This document shows, piece by piece, positions 10,182-17,705 of a stretch of 64,000 nucleotides of DNA. The stretch covers positions 620,001 through 684,000 of the forward strand of contig NZ_CP071696.1 in the NCBI RefSeq assembly GCF_018024495.1. Reading direction: 5' to 3'. The translations under genes and the position numbers were made by a program. The notes beneath the pieces are model-generated. The model saw only the letters and a list, made by a program, of their open reading frames with translations, searched no databases and was not told the origin of the DNA. Each line of letters opens with the position of its first letter. Within the stretch, counting starts at the first letter, position 1. Source of the stretch: Agromyces archimandritae (lineage in GTDB: Bacteria > Actinomycetota > Actinomycetes > Actinomycetales > Microbacteriaceae).

Positions 10182-11215
10182 GCTGGTGGGACGCGGGCGA
10201 CGACGAGGACGAACCGGAGTTCGACGAGTCCGACGTCCGCATCCGCCCGAACCCCAAGGCGAACCGCCCGCGCACGAAGACCCGCCCCGAGCATGCCGAC
10301 GCCGTCGCCGGCCGCGTGCTCGGCGTCGACCGCGGCCGCTACACCGTGCTCGTCGACGAGGACGGCCCGGCCGAGCACGAGGCGCAGGCCGCCCGGGCCC
10401 GTGAGCTGCGCCGGCAGGCGATCGTCACCGGCGACGTCGTCGACCTCGTCGGCGACACGAGCGGCGAGGCGGGCACCCTCGCCCGCATCGTGCGGATCGG
10501 GGAACGCCGGACGCTGCTCCGCCGCAGCGCCGACGACACCGACGAGGTCGAACGCGTCATCGTCGCCAACGCCGACCAGATGCTCATCGTCGTCGCCGCC
10601 GCGAACCCCGAACCGCGCATCCGCCTCGTCGACCGATACCTCGTGGCCGCCTTCGACGCCGGCATCCGCCCGCTCATGTGCGTCACGAAGACCGATCTGG
10701 CCGATCCCGACCCGTTCCTGGCGAACTTCGCCGGGCTCGACCTGCCCGTCTTCCGCGCGGCCGCCGGCCGCATCCCGCTCGCCGAGATCACCGAAGCCCT
10801 CACCGGGCACCGCACGGTCTTCGTCGGCCACTCCGGCGTCGGCAAGTCGACCCTCGTGAATGCCCTCGTGCCCGGCGCCGGCCGCGCGACGGGGCATGTG
10901 AACGTCGTCACCGGTCGCGGGCGGCACACCTCCTCGTCGACGGTGTCGCTCCGGGTCCGCACCCCCGGCGGCAGCGGATGGGTGATCGACACCCCCGGCG
11001 TCCGCTCCTTCGGCCTCGGGCACGTCGACCCGAATCACATCCTCGGCGCGTTCACCGACCTCGCACGCGTCGCCGAGGAATGCCCGCGCGGCTGCACGCA
11101 TCTGCCCGACGCCCCCGACTGCGCCATCGCCGAGGCGGTGGATGCCGGCGAGCTCGGCCCCGCCGGCCGCACCCGCCTCGACTCCCTGCAACGCCTCCTC
11201 GAGACCCTGCGATAG
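10178..11215 (+). CDS. rsgA: Ribosome small subunit-dependent GTPase RsgA
   Basis: A 345-residue circularly permuted GTPase that checks maturation of the 30S subunit. An N-terminal OB-fold follows an acidic/basic tail; the permuted G motifs are visible as VTKTDL (G4), GHSGVGKSTLVNAL (G1) and DTPGVRSFGL (G3). The C-terminal zinc knuckle is in ECPRGCTHLPDAPDC. The start is the ATG at 10178 that overlaps the aroA stop, so translation is coupled. All core motifs are intact. Confidence 0.95.
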   Translation: MSWWDAGDDEDEPEFDESDVRIRPNPKANRPRTKTRPEHADAVAGRVLGVDRGRYTVLVDEDGPAEHEAQAARARELRRQAIVTGDVVDLVGDTSGEAGTLARIVRIGERRTLLRRSADDTDEVERVIVANADQMLIVVAAANPEPRIRLVDRYLVAAFDAGIRPLMCVTKTDLADPDPFLANFAGLDLPVFRAAAGRIPLAEITEALTGHRTVFVGHSGVGKSTLVNALVPGAGRATGHVNVVTGRGRHTSSSTVSLRVRTPGGSGWVIDTPGVRSFGLGHVDPNHILGAFTDLARVAEECPRGCTHLPDAPDCAIAEAVDAGELGPAGRTRLDSLQRLLETLR

Positions 11216-11329
11216 CCTCCCCCGCCACGTCGGAGGTCTTCGCTATGCTGGCGTCCCGACGGCCCCGCGCCCCCGACGGCGCGCGTGTGCCGCGCGCCGT
11301 CGGGCGCCCCCATCACGAAGAGGTGATTC

Positions 11330-12697
11330 ATGTCCAAGACCGATCAGACCGAACGATCCGGCGCGCCCCTCGCGCGCATCATGAGACCCGTGAACACGGT
11401 CGTGGAGCGGTGGATCCCATCCGCGCTCGTCTTCGCGATCGTCCTCACGCTCATCATCGCGATCCTCGCCGTCGCCCTCACCGGCACCTCCCCGGTCGAC
11501 GTCGTCCGCGGCTGGGGCGACGGGCTCTCGGGCCTGCTGGCGTTCATCACGCAGATGGCGCTCATCCTGCTGCTCGGGCACATGCTCGCCAACACCCGCC
11601 CGGTCAGGCGGCTGCTCACCAGGCTCGCCGACGTGCCGAACTCGCCGGCGACGGCGTACCTGTTCGTCTTCGCGGTCGCCGCGGTCGCCTCCCTCATCAA
11701 CTGGGGCCTCGGCCTCGTCGTCGGCGGCATCCTCGCGAAAGAGGTCGCCGCCTCCGGCCGTCGCCGCGGCCTCAGACTGCACTTCCCGATGCTCGTCGCC
11801 TCGGGCTTCAGCGGCTTCGTCGTCTGGCACATGGGGTATTCGGGATCCGGCCCGCTCACGGCGGCCACGCCCGACTCCTTCATCGTCGTGCAGCTCGGCG
11901 AGGTGCTGCCGATCACGGAGACGATCTTCGCCCCGTGGAACATCATCGGCGCGATCGCGACGGTCGTCGTCGTCGGCTTCGCGCTCTGGCTCGTCGCCCC
12001 GCGCGGCACCGACCGCATCGTCGAGCTCACCGCGGACGCCGCCGAGGCGATCCCGGCCGACGAACCCGTCGAGACGCCCGCCGACCGTCTCGACGCGAGC
12101 CGCATCCTCACCCTCATCGTCGGGCTCATGCTCGTCGCCTACGTCGTCATCCACTTCGCCGGCGGCGGCACCGTCACGATCGACCTCGTCAACTGGATGT
12201 TCCTCGCGCTCATCATGCTGCTCGTGAAGAGCCCGACGGAGGTCATCCGGCTCACCAAGGAGGCGGCGACGAATGTCGGCGAGATCCTCCTGCAGTTCCC
12301 GCTCTACGCCGGCATCATGGGCATGATGTCCGCCTCGGGCCTCATCCAGGTCTTCTCCGACTGGTTCGTCGCCATCGCCAACCCGACGACGTTCGGCGTG
12401 CTGGCGTTCCTGTCGGCGGGCGTCGTGAACTTCTTCGTGCCCTCCGGCGGCGGGCAGTTCGCGGTGCAGGCGCCGATCCTGCTCGACGCGGCCGCGAAAC
12501 TCGGCGTCGACCCGGCGATCCCGATCATGGCGACCGCCTACGGCGACCAGTGGACGAACATGGTGCAGCCGTTCTGGGCCATCCCGCTGCTGGCGATCGC
12601 CGGCCTGAAGATGCGCGACATCCTGGGCTTCACGACCGTGACGCTCATCGCCTCGGGCATCGTGTTCGCCGCGACGCTCGTGTTCGCATCCCTGTAG
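11330..12697 (+). CDS. AtoE-type short-chain fatty acid transporter
   Basis: A 455-residue polytopic membrane protein of the AtoE (short-chain fatty acid transporter) family within the ion-transporter superfamily. About a dozen hydrophobic segments are seen. Conserved stretches include SLINWGLGLVVGGILAKEV, ASGFSGFVVWHMGYSGS and FFVPSGGGQFAVQAP, the last being typical of the family's re-entrant substrate region. A central hydrophilic loop (about 225-260) separates the halves. It has its own start preceded by GAAGAGGTG and is not coupled to rsgA; a stem-loop follows the stop. No acetoacetate-degradation genes are nearby, so the substrate is unproven. Confidence 0.88.
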   Translation: MSKTDQTERSGAPLARIMRPVNTVVERWIPSALVFAIVLTLIIAILAVALTGTSPVDVVRGWGDGLSGLLAFITQMALILLLGHMLANTRPVRRLLTRLADVPNSPATAYLFVFAVAAVASLINWGLGLVVGGILAKEVAASGRRRGLRLHFPMLVASGFSGFVVWHMGYSGSGPLTAATPDSFIVVQLGEVLPITETIFAPWNIIGAIATVVVVGFALWLVAPRGTDRIVELTADAAEAIPADEPVETPADRLDASRILTLIVGLMLVAYVVIHFAGGGTVTIDLVNWMFLALIMLLVKSPTEVIRLTKEAATNVGEILLQFPLYAGIMGMMSASGLIQVFSDWFVAIANPTTFGVLAFLSAGVVNFFVPSGGGQFAVQAPILLDAAAKLGVDPAIPIMATAYGDQWTNMVQPFWAIPLLAIAGLKMRDILGFTTVTLIASGIVFAATLVFASL

Positions 12698-12706
12698 CGG
12701 CATCGT

Positions 12707-12761
12707 GTGCGGATGCCCGGGCGCGCCCTGCGCCGCTCGCGCGGCGCCCCGGCATCCGCAC
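12707..12761 (+). terminator. Stem-loop terminator after the AtoE-type gene
   Basis: Arms 12707-12724 and 12744-12761 pair over 18 bp with one mismatch around a 19-nt loop that can itself fold. The outer arm contains GTGCGGATGCC, a motif recurring in this chromosome's repeats. It ends 18 bp before the next gene. Confidence 0.65.
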
Positions 12762-12767
12762 CCCGCC

Positions 12768-12773
12768 TACGCT
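12768..12773 (+). promoter_or_regulatory. -10 element TACGCT of the peroxiredoxin gene
   Basis: TACGCT ends 6 nt before ATG 12780, leaving no room for a leader. The GAGGG between them is too close to be a conventional ribosome site. Confidence 0.5.
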
Positions 12774-12779
12774 TGAGGG

Positions 12780-13253
12780 ATGACCGATGCACGACTCTCC
12801 CCCGGCGATGCCGCACCCGACTTCACCCTCACCGACCAGCACGGCGACGCCGTCTCGCTCGCCGACTTCCGCGGGCGGCGGGTCGTGCTGTATTTCTATC
12901 CGGCGGCGATGACGCCGGGCTGCACCACCGAGGCGTGCGACTTCCGCGACTCGCTGAACGCCTTCGCCGGCTCCGGCGTGCAGGTGCTCGGCGTCTCGAA
13001 GGACGAGGTCGGCAAGCTCGCCGCCTTCGCCGAGCGCGACGGTCTGACCTTCCCGCTGCTCTCCGACGCCGACCTCGCCGTGCAGCACGCCTACGGCGCC
13101 TGGGGCGCGAAGCAGCTCTACGGCAAAGAGGTCATCGGCTCGATCCGCTCGACCTTCGTCATCGACCCGGAAGGCCGCATCGAGCACGCGCTCTACAACG
13201 TCAAGGCCACCGGGCACGTCGCGCGCATCCGCCGACTGCTCGGCCTCGACTGA
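12780..13253 (+). CDS. bcp: Thioredoxin-dependent thiol peroxidase (BCP-type peroxiredoxin)
   Basis: A 157-residue peroxiredoxin of the BCP/PrxQ group that reduces hydrogen peroxide and organic hydroperoxides in the cytoplasm with electrons from thioredoxin. The active site PAAMTPGCTTEACDF carries the peroxidatic Cys48 and a second cysteine at position 53, the intrahelical partner typical of PrxQ-type enzymes. The N-terminal GDAAPDFTLTDQHG block and FVIDPEGRI near the C-terminus are intact. It is monocistronic, probably leaderless, and convergent with the DUF21/CBS gene. The SigR system nearby is functionally related, but no SigR promoter is seen here. Confidence 0.95.
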   Translation: MTDARLSPGDAAPDFTLTDQHGDAVSLADFRGRRVVLYFYPAAMTPGCTTEACDFRDSLNAFAGSGVQVLGVSKDEVGKLAAFAERDGLTFPLLSDADLAVQHAYGAWGAKQLYGKEVIGSIRSTFVIDPEGRIEHALYNVKATGHVARIRRLLGLD

Positions 13254-13287
13254 GCCTCGGGATCGTAGCCGGAGGCGGCGCCGGGCT

Positions 13288-14703
13288 TCAGCCCGCCCCG
13301 GTGCCGCCGGCCGGCGCGTCGCCGCCCGCGCCCGGCGCATCGCCGTTCCCGCCCGCGCCCGGCGCATCGCCGTTCCCGCCCGCGCCGGGCGCATCGCCGT
13401 TCCCGCCCGCGCCGGGCGCATCCAGGGGCCGCACGGCGACGCGGCGGATGCGCCGCCCGTCGGCGGCGACGACCTCCAGACGGCGGCCGTCGGCATCCAC
13501 CCGATCACCGACCCGTGCGAGCCGGCCCAGCCGATCCACGATGAAGCCGGCCACGGTCTCATACGGCCCCTCGGGCAGCTCCTCGCCCGTCACCGCCGCG
13601 AACTCCTGCAGGATCAGGCCGCCGTCGACCTCGAAACGCCCGCCTTCGCCGCGGGTGGCGTCCTCCGGATCCTGCCCGACGTCGTATTCGTCGTAGATCT
13701 CGCCGACGAGCTCCTCGAGCAGGTCTTCGAGCGTCACGATGCCGTCGGTGCCGCCGAACTCGTCGATGACGAGGGCGATCTGCTGGCCCTCTTCGCGCAT
13801 GAGCGCGAGGGTCGCGAGAACCCGGTTGGTCGCCGGCAGCATGGGAATCGGCCGCACGATCGACGCGACGCGCACATCCGGTCGCCGCCGTGCCGCGCGC
13901 ATCAGATCGCGGATGTGCACGAAGCCGATGACGTCATCGACCGACTCACCCGTCACCGGAAAGCGCGAGAAATGCCGGGCGAGGCTCTCATCGAGGGCTT
14001 CGCCCACCGCCTGATCGCCGCGCACGAACTCGACGTCGGGCCGCGGCCGCATGATCTCGCCGAGGCGCCGGTCGTCGGCTTCGAGCACATCGGCGAGGAT
14101 CGTGCGTTCCTCCTCGGCGATGGCGGGCGTCGTGACGATGAGGGTGCGGATCTCGTCCGCCGTGACCTGCGCGCCGGCCGGCCCCGGCTTCTGCCCGAAG
14201 AGGCGCAGCACCCCGTCCGTCGAGGCAGACAGCACGCTGATCACCGGGCGCATGACGATCGCGAACCAGCGCAGCGGCGGCGCGAGCACCCGCGTGAACG
14301 CGACCGCGTTCAGCATTGCGAGGCGCTTGGGCACGAGCTCGCCGAACACGAGCGAGAGGTAGGCGATGACGAGGGTCAGCAGCACGAGTGCGACGGCTTC
14401 GGCGGTCGCCGCCGGCCACCCCCAGCCCTCGAACAGGGGTGCCAGGCGCGGGGCGACAGTGGATGCGCCGAACGCAGACGACAGGAAGCCGGCGACGGTC
14501 ACGCCCACCTGCACCGATGACAGGAACAGGTTCGGGTCGCGCACGAGCGCGCCGATGCGCTGCCCGGACGGCCCCTGGGCCTCGATCTGGCGGATCTGCG
14601 CCTCGCGCAGGCTCACGATCGCCATCTCCGTCGCCGCGAAGACGCCCCCGATGAGCACGAACAGCACGATGAGCGCGAGGTTCAGCCACAGTTCGCCGTC
14701 CAT
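13288..14703 (-). CDS. Hemolysin C/CorC-type membrane protein (DUF21-CBS-CorC_HlyC)
   Basis: A 471-residue protein with an N-terminal DUF21 (CNNM) membrane domain of four hydrophobic segments (about 1-190), two CBS domains (about 205-330, including VIGFVHIRDLM and ALVIDEFGGTDGIVT) and a C-terminal CorC_HlyC domain ending near 425. The family is linked to divalent-cation, chiefly magnesium, efflux and is often misnamed hemolysin. The last 45 residues are an unusual Gly/Ala/Asp/Asn repeat of the nonapeptide NGDAPGAGG, encoded by a 27-bp minisatellite. The ATG at 14703 has TAGCAT 6 nt upstream, hence a probable leaderless transcript. Convergent with bcp. Confidence 0.9.
   Translation of the reverse strand: MDGELWLNLALIVLFVLIGGVFAATEMAIVSLREAQIRQIEAQGPSGQRIGALVRDPNLFLSSVQVGVTVAGFLSSAFGASTVAPRLAPLFEGWGWPAATAEAVALVLLTLVIAYLSLVFGELVPKRLAMLNAVAFTRVLAPPLRWFAIVMRPVISVLSASTDGVLRLFGQKPGPAGAQVTADEIRTLIVTTPAIAEEERTILADVLEADDRRLGEIMRPRPDVEFVRGDQAVGEALDESLARHFSRFPVTGESVDDVIGFVHIRDLMRAARRRPDVRVASIVRPIPMLPATNRVLATLALMREEGQQIALVIDEFGGTDGIVTLEDLLEELVGEIYDEYDVGQDPEDATRGEGGRFEVDGGLILQEFAAVTGEELPEGPYETVAGFIVDRLGRLARVGDRVDADGRRLEVVAADGRRIRRVAVRPLDAPGAGGNGDAPGAGGNGDAPGAGGNGDAPGAGGDAPAGGTGAG
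13337..13417 (-). repeat. 27-bp minisatellite at the 3' end of the DUF21/CBS gene
   Basis: Near-identical 27-bp units begin at 13337, 13364 and 13391, with degenerate partial copies on both sides. They are in frame and encode the NGDAPGAGG nonapeptide. Copy number is likely to differ between strains. Confidence 0.9.
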
Positions 14704-14709
14704 CTTCGG

Positions 14710-14715
14710 ATGCTA
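14710..14715 (-). promoter_or_regulatory. -10 element TAGCAT of the DUF21/CBS gene
   Basis: TAGCAT on the minus strand ends 6 nt before ATG 14703, the leaderless spacing seen repeatedly in this window. Confidence 0.45.
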
Positions 14716-14774
14716 GCGCCACCCGCCCCGCTCATCCGCACGCCCCTGCGGACGCCGCCCCCTCTCCCCTCCCC

Positions 14775-14844
14775 GCGCAGCCTCCGCCGCACTCGCACTC
14801 CTCTCCCTGCCCCTCACTCCCCCTGCGCAGCCCCCGCCGCACTC
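14775..14844. repeat. 50-bp-period direct repeat in a pyrimidine-rich tract
   Basis: A 20-bp sequence beginning GCGCAGCC occurs at 14775-14794 and, with one mismatch, at 14825-14844. The surrounding 14745-14870 is strongly C/T-rich on the plus strand and has no plausible reading frame. It forms the first part of a gene-free stretch, 14704-15135. Confidence 0.7.
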
Positions 14845-14863
14845 TCTCTCTCCCCTCTCTCTC

Positions 14864-14952
14864 CCTGCGCAATGCAGGAACGCGATCGTGTCGCGCCCCG
14901 TTCTCCCGCGCCGCCGGGCGCGACACGCCGGCGCACTCCTGCATTGCGCAGG
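14864..14952. repeat. Nested inverted repeat
   Basis: Outer arms 14864-14879 and 14937-14952 are perfect 16-bp complements containing TGCGCAATGCAGGA; inner arms 14888-14897 and 14917-14926 are perfect 10-bp complements. The unpaired segments between arms are 8 and 10 nt and the apical loop is 19 nt. The outer stem can be extended imperfectly into flanking CTCTC/GAGAG. It is intergenic and may be a REP/BIME-like mobile repeat or a stable RNA hairpin. Confidence 0.8.
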
Positions 14953-14997
14953 AGAAGAGCGCCCGGGAGCGGCTGCGCGCGAGGAGGGGCGGGCGGG

Positions 14998-15133
14998 TGC
15001 GGATGCCGGCGGGCGGCGGGTGCGGATGCCGGCGGGCGGCGGGTGCGGATGCCGGCGGGCGGCGGGTGCGGATGCCGGCGGGCGGCGGGTGCGGCGGGCG
15101 GCGGGCGGCGGGTGCGGCGGGCGGCGGGCGGCG
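14998..15133. repeat. 23-bp minisatellite just downstream of the small membrane protein gene
   Basis: Four exact 23-bp units (GGATGCC cores at 15001, 15024, 15047 and 15070) are followed by shortened GC-only derivatives up to the stop codon of the minus-strand gene at 15136. Units abut with no spacers, so this is not CRISPR. It is purine-rich on the plus strand and could form G-rich structures in the 3' region of the neighbouring transcript. Confidence 0.9.
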
Positions 15134-15135
15134 GG

Positions 15136-15582
15136 TCAGTCTTCGTGCAGTTCGGGCCGGGCGAAGAGATCCCGGACGGGGGCCCAGAGCAGCAGCAGGA
15201 TCACGGCGACGGCCGGCACCAGCAGCGCCCACCCGACGGCCGGCTGCGCGAACAGTCCCTGGAACGCGCCGAACGCGACCGAGAGCTGCAGCACCTGCCA
15301 GACGATCGCCGACGCCCTCGACCAGCCCTGACGCCGCGCCGCGGCGACGGCCGTCGCCAGCATCCACGCCGCGGCGATCACCACGAGCACGAGCATCGCG
15401 ACCGCCGTCGCATACGATTCCGGGCGATCGACGAGGAGCTCGACCACGAGCCACACGACGACGCCGACGAGCGCCGCCGCCTCGAGGAACAGCATGGCGA
15501 CGACGAGGCGGAACGCCGTCGTCGCCCCACCGGCGGGGCCCGGCGTTTCGGAGGCGGATGCCGGTTCGGCGCGGTGATTCAC
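15136..15582 (-). CDS. Small four-helix integral membrane protein, unknown function
   Basis: A 148-residue protein whose start is GTG at 15582 (MNHRAEPAS). After a hydrophilic tail of about 22 residues there are four strongly hydrophobic segments at about 25-48, 58-81, 93-112 and 116-133, then a short acidic tail. Charged residues RRQGWSR between the second and third segments suggest a cytoplasmic loop. I recognise no catalytic motif. It lies upstream of and divergent from whiB1 and its stop abuts a minisatellite, so its mRNA 3' end would include that repeat. Codon usage looks native. Confidence 0.75.
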   Translation of the reverse strand: MNHRAEPASASETPGPAGGATTAFRLVVAMLFLEAAALVGVVVWLVVELLVDRPESYATAVAMLVLVVIAAAWMLATAVAAARRQGWSRASAIVWQVLQLSVAFGAFQGLFAQPAVGWALLVPAVAVILLLLWAPVRDLFARPELHED

Positions 15583-15651
15583 AGCTTCATCCCATGCACG
15601 GCTATTGATTCGTTCCCGACCCTATGCGACCATTTATGAGGCCGAGTTGAT

Positions 15652-15669
15652 GCTCACAGGGGCGTGAGC
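15652..15669. promoter_or_regulatory. Inverted repeat GCTCAC-N6-GTGAGC in the whiB1 upstream region
   Basis: A perfect 6-bp inverted repeat with 6-bp spacing, about 135 bp upstream of whiB1. It could bind a dimeric regulator. It is a CRP half-site pair in reversed orientation (TCAC-N6-GTGA), so it is not a standard CRP site. Confidence 0.4.
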
Positions 15670-15731
15670 CGATCAGTCATGATCCTACTTCCTGCGACTC
15701 GGTTCTCCCCCAACGCAGTCACCGGCGGCGG

Positions 15732-15755
15732 CCGGTGCGCAGTAGCGCGCACCGG
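15732..15755 (+). promoter_or_regulatory. Hairpin in the whiB1 leader or promoter
   Basis: Nine-bp perfect arms (15732-15740 and 15747-15755) around AGTAGC, about 50 nt upstream of the whiB1 start. If transcribed it would form a stable 5'-UTR hairpin; otherwise it is a palindromic operator candidate. Confidence 0.45.
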
Positions 15756-15803
15756 ACACAGCAGGTGCTTGTGAACCCGAAGTACACACAAGGAGCACCC
15801 CAC

Positions 15804-16052
15804 ATGGATTGGCGCGACAAAGCCGCCTGCCTCACGGCCGACCCGGAACTCTTCTTCCCCGTCGGCAACACTGGCCCCGCCGTGGACCAGATCGAGAAGG
15901 CGAAGGCCGTGTGCGCCCGCTGCTCCGTGACGGAGATCTGCCTGCAGTACGCCCTCGAGACCGGCCAGGACTCCGGCGTCTGGGGCGGCCTGAGCGAAGA
16001 CGAGCGCCGCGCCCTCAAGCGCCGCGCCGCACGCGCCCGCCGCGCGGGCTGA
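15804..16052 (+). CDS. whiB1: WhiB1-type iron-sulfur transcriptional regulator
   Basis: An 82-residue Wbl protein closely resembling mycobacterial WhiB1 (MDWRxKAxC start, DPELFFPVGN, GQDSGVWGG, SEDERRALKRR). The four cluster ligands are Cys9, Cys37, Cys40 and Cys46, and the GVWGG turn precedes the basic C-terminus. In the family this is a nitric-oxide-sensitive [4Fe-4S] protein that binds the primary sigma factor SigA. The start at 15804 has AGGAG 8 nt upstream, making it one of the genes with a clear leader here. The long upstream region with two inverted repeats suggests multiple regulatory inputs. Confidence 0.95.
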   Translation: MDWRDKAACLTADPELFFPVGNTGPAVDQIEKAKAVCARCSVTEICLQYALETGQDSGVWGGLSEDERRALKRRAARARRAG

Positions 16053-16195
16053 CGCGCCGGTCGCACGGCCGCGGCGCCGGCGACGCCTCCGGGTCGAAGC
16101 CGAGCGCCGCACCGTACGCACCCCGCATGCTCCGACTGACCGGGCGACGGCGCGGCGGCGACTGAACGCCGGCCGGCCGTCGGGCGCCTCGCCCG

Positions 16196-17686
16196 CTACG
16201 CCTTGATCCAGCGCAGCGGAACCTCGATCGTCACCTCGGTGCCGCGGCCCACGACGGTGTGCCAGTCGATGGTCCCGCCGAGTTCGCCCTGGATGAGCGT
16301 TCGCACGATCTGCGTGCCGAGCCCCTCGCCGACCATCCCCTCCGGCAGGCCCGAGCCGGTGTCGCGCACCTGCACGGTGAGGGTCGTGTCGCTGCGATCC
16401 GCGAAGATCTCCACCTCGCCCTCGCGGCCGGCCAGCCCGTGCTCGACGGCGTTCGTGACGAGCTCGGTGAGGGCGAGGGCGAGCGGCGTCGCATACTCGC
16501 TCGGAAGCACGCCGAAGGTGCCCGTGCGCTTCGGATGCGCGGTCGTGTTGTGCGCTGCGGCGACCTCGGCGACGAGCAGCAGCGCCCGGTCGAAGACCTC
16601 GTCGAAGTCGACGTTCTGGCTGAGCCCCTCCGAGAGGGTGTCGTGCACGACCGCGATGGCGCCGACGCGCCGCATCGCCTGGGTGAGGGCCTCGCGGGCC
16701 TCCTCCGAATGGGTGCGGCGGGCCTGGATGCGCAAGAGCGAGGCGACGGTCTGCAGGTTGTTCTTGACGCGGTGGTGGATCTCGCGGATCGTCGCGTCCT
16801 TGGTGATGAGCTCCTGCTCCTGGTGGCGGAGTTCGGTGACGTCGCGGCACAGCACGATCGCCCCGGTACGGGTGCCCCGATGCCGGAGCGGGATCGCCCG
16901 GAGCGAGACGGCGACGCCGCGCGACTCGATCTCGGTGCGCCACGGCGCCCGGCCGGTGACGACGAGCGGCAGCGATTCGTCGACGTCGGTGCGCCCCGTG
17001 AGCAGCGCGGAGGTGACATGCGCGAGGGACTCGCCCTCGAGCTCATCGTCGAAACCCATCCGGTTGAAGGCGGAGAGCGCGTTCGGGCTCGCGAAGGTCG
17101 TGACCCCGTCGGTGTCGAGGCGGATGAGACCATCGGATGCGCGAGGTGCGCCGCGACGGGGCCCGGTCGGCGCCCCGAGGTCGGGGAAGTCGCCGGAGGC
17201 GATCATCTGGAACAGCTCGGTCGCGCAGTCGTGGAACGTCAGTTCCTGCCGGCTCGAGGTGCGCGTGGAACTGAGGTTCGTGTGCCGGGTCATCACCGCG
17301 ACGGGGTCGGGGGCGACCTCGGGGCTGGATGCCGACAGGCGCCGTATGACCGGGATCGCCCGCACCCTGGTGGGCATCTCCTCGTACCAGTCGGGGGCGT
17401 TCGACTCGGTGATGGCCTGCGTCTCGGCGGCCCGGGTGACGAGCTCGAGCCATTCGGGCCGGATCTCCTGCCCCACGAAGTCGCGGTAGAAGAGGGTCGC
17501 CGCGCTCGAGGGTCGCGCATGCGCGACGGCGACGTAGCCGCCGGCCGCACTCGGCACCCACAACACGATGTCGGCGAAGGCGAGGTCGGCGAGCAGTTGC
17601 AGGTCGCCGACGAGCATGTGCAGCCAGTCGGCGTCGGCCTGACTGCTGCGGCCCTGTGCGAGGACGAGATCACTGAGGGTCGACAC
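16196..17686 (-). CDS. pdtaS: PdtaS-type sensor histidine kinase
   Basis: A 496-residue cytosolic histidine kinase resembling mycobacterial PdtaS, whose partner PdtaR is an ANTAR antiterminator. An N-terminal GAF-like domain (about 10-150) is followed by a PAS-like domain (about 180-290), a HisKA_2-type dimerisation domain with EIHHRVKNNLQTVASLL, and a HATPase with ELVTNAVEHG and VGEGLGTQIV. No transmembrane segment is seen, as expected. The start is GTG 17686 (MSTLSDLV), supported by a TACGCT -10 7 nt upstream and homology of STLSDL to the family N-terminus; the frame to 17827 is not used. No response regulator gene is adjacent, so the partner lies elsewhere. Confidence 0.9.
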   Translation of the reverse strand: MSTLSDLVLAQGRSSQADADWLHMLVGDLQLLADLAFADIVLWVPSAAGGYVAVAHARPSSAATLFYRDFVGQEIRPEWLELVTRAAETQAITESNAPDWYEEMPTRVRAIPVIRRLSASSPEVAPDPVAVMTRHTNLSSTRTSSRQELTFHDCATELFQMIASGDFPDLGAPTGPRRGAPRASDGLIRLDTDGVTTFASPNALSAFNRMGFDDELEGESLAHVTSALLTGRTDVDESLPLVVTGRAPWRTEIESRGVAVSLRAIPLRHRGTRTGAIVLCRDVTELRHQEQELITKDATIREIHHRVKNNLQTVASLLRIQARRTHSEEAREALTQAMRRVGAIAVVHDTLSEGLSQNVDFDEVFDRALLLVAEVAAAHNTTAHPKRTGTFGVLPSEYATPLALALTELVTNAVEHGLAGREGEVEIFADRSDTTLTVQVRDTGSGLPEGMVGEGLGTQIVRTLIQGELGGTIDWHTVVGRGTEVTIEVPLRWIKA

Positions 17687-17693
17687 GATCCCC

Positions 17694-17699
17694 AGCGTA
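17694..17699 (-). promoter_or_regulatory. -10 element TACGCT of pdtaS
   Basis: TACGCT on the minus strand ends 7 nt before GTG 17686. It also supports choosing this GTG over upstream in-frame codons. Confidence 0.5.
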
Positions 17700-17705
17700 T
17701 CCCGC

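Noticed and set aside
13337..13417. 27-bp repeats as a CRISPR array
   Set aside because: No spacers; the repeats are in frame within a protein and encode a nonapeptide.
13288..14703. A true hemolysin
   Set aside because: The DUF21-CBS-CorC_HlyC layout belongs to cation-transport-related proteins; the hemolysin name is historical.
14998..15133. 23-bp repeats as a CRISPR array
   Set aside because: Units abut with no spacers, the repeat is short and GC-only, and no cas gene is in the window.
15752..15803. CRP-like site before whiB1 (TGTGA ... TACACA)
   Set aside because: Half-sites are 8 nt apart and one is mismatched, so it does not fit TGTGA-N6-TCACA.
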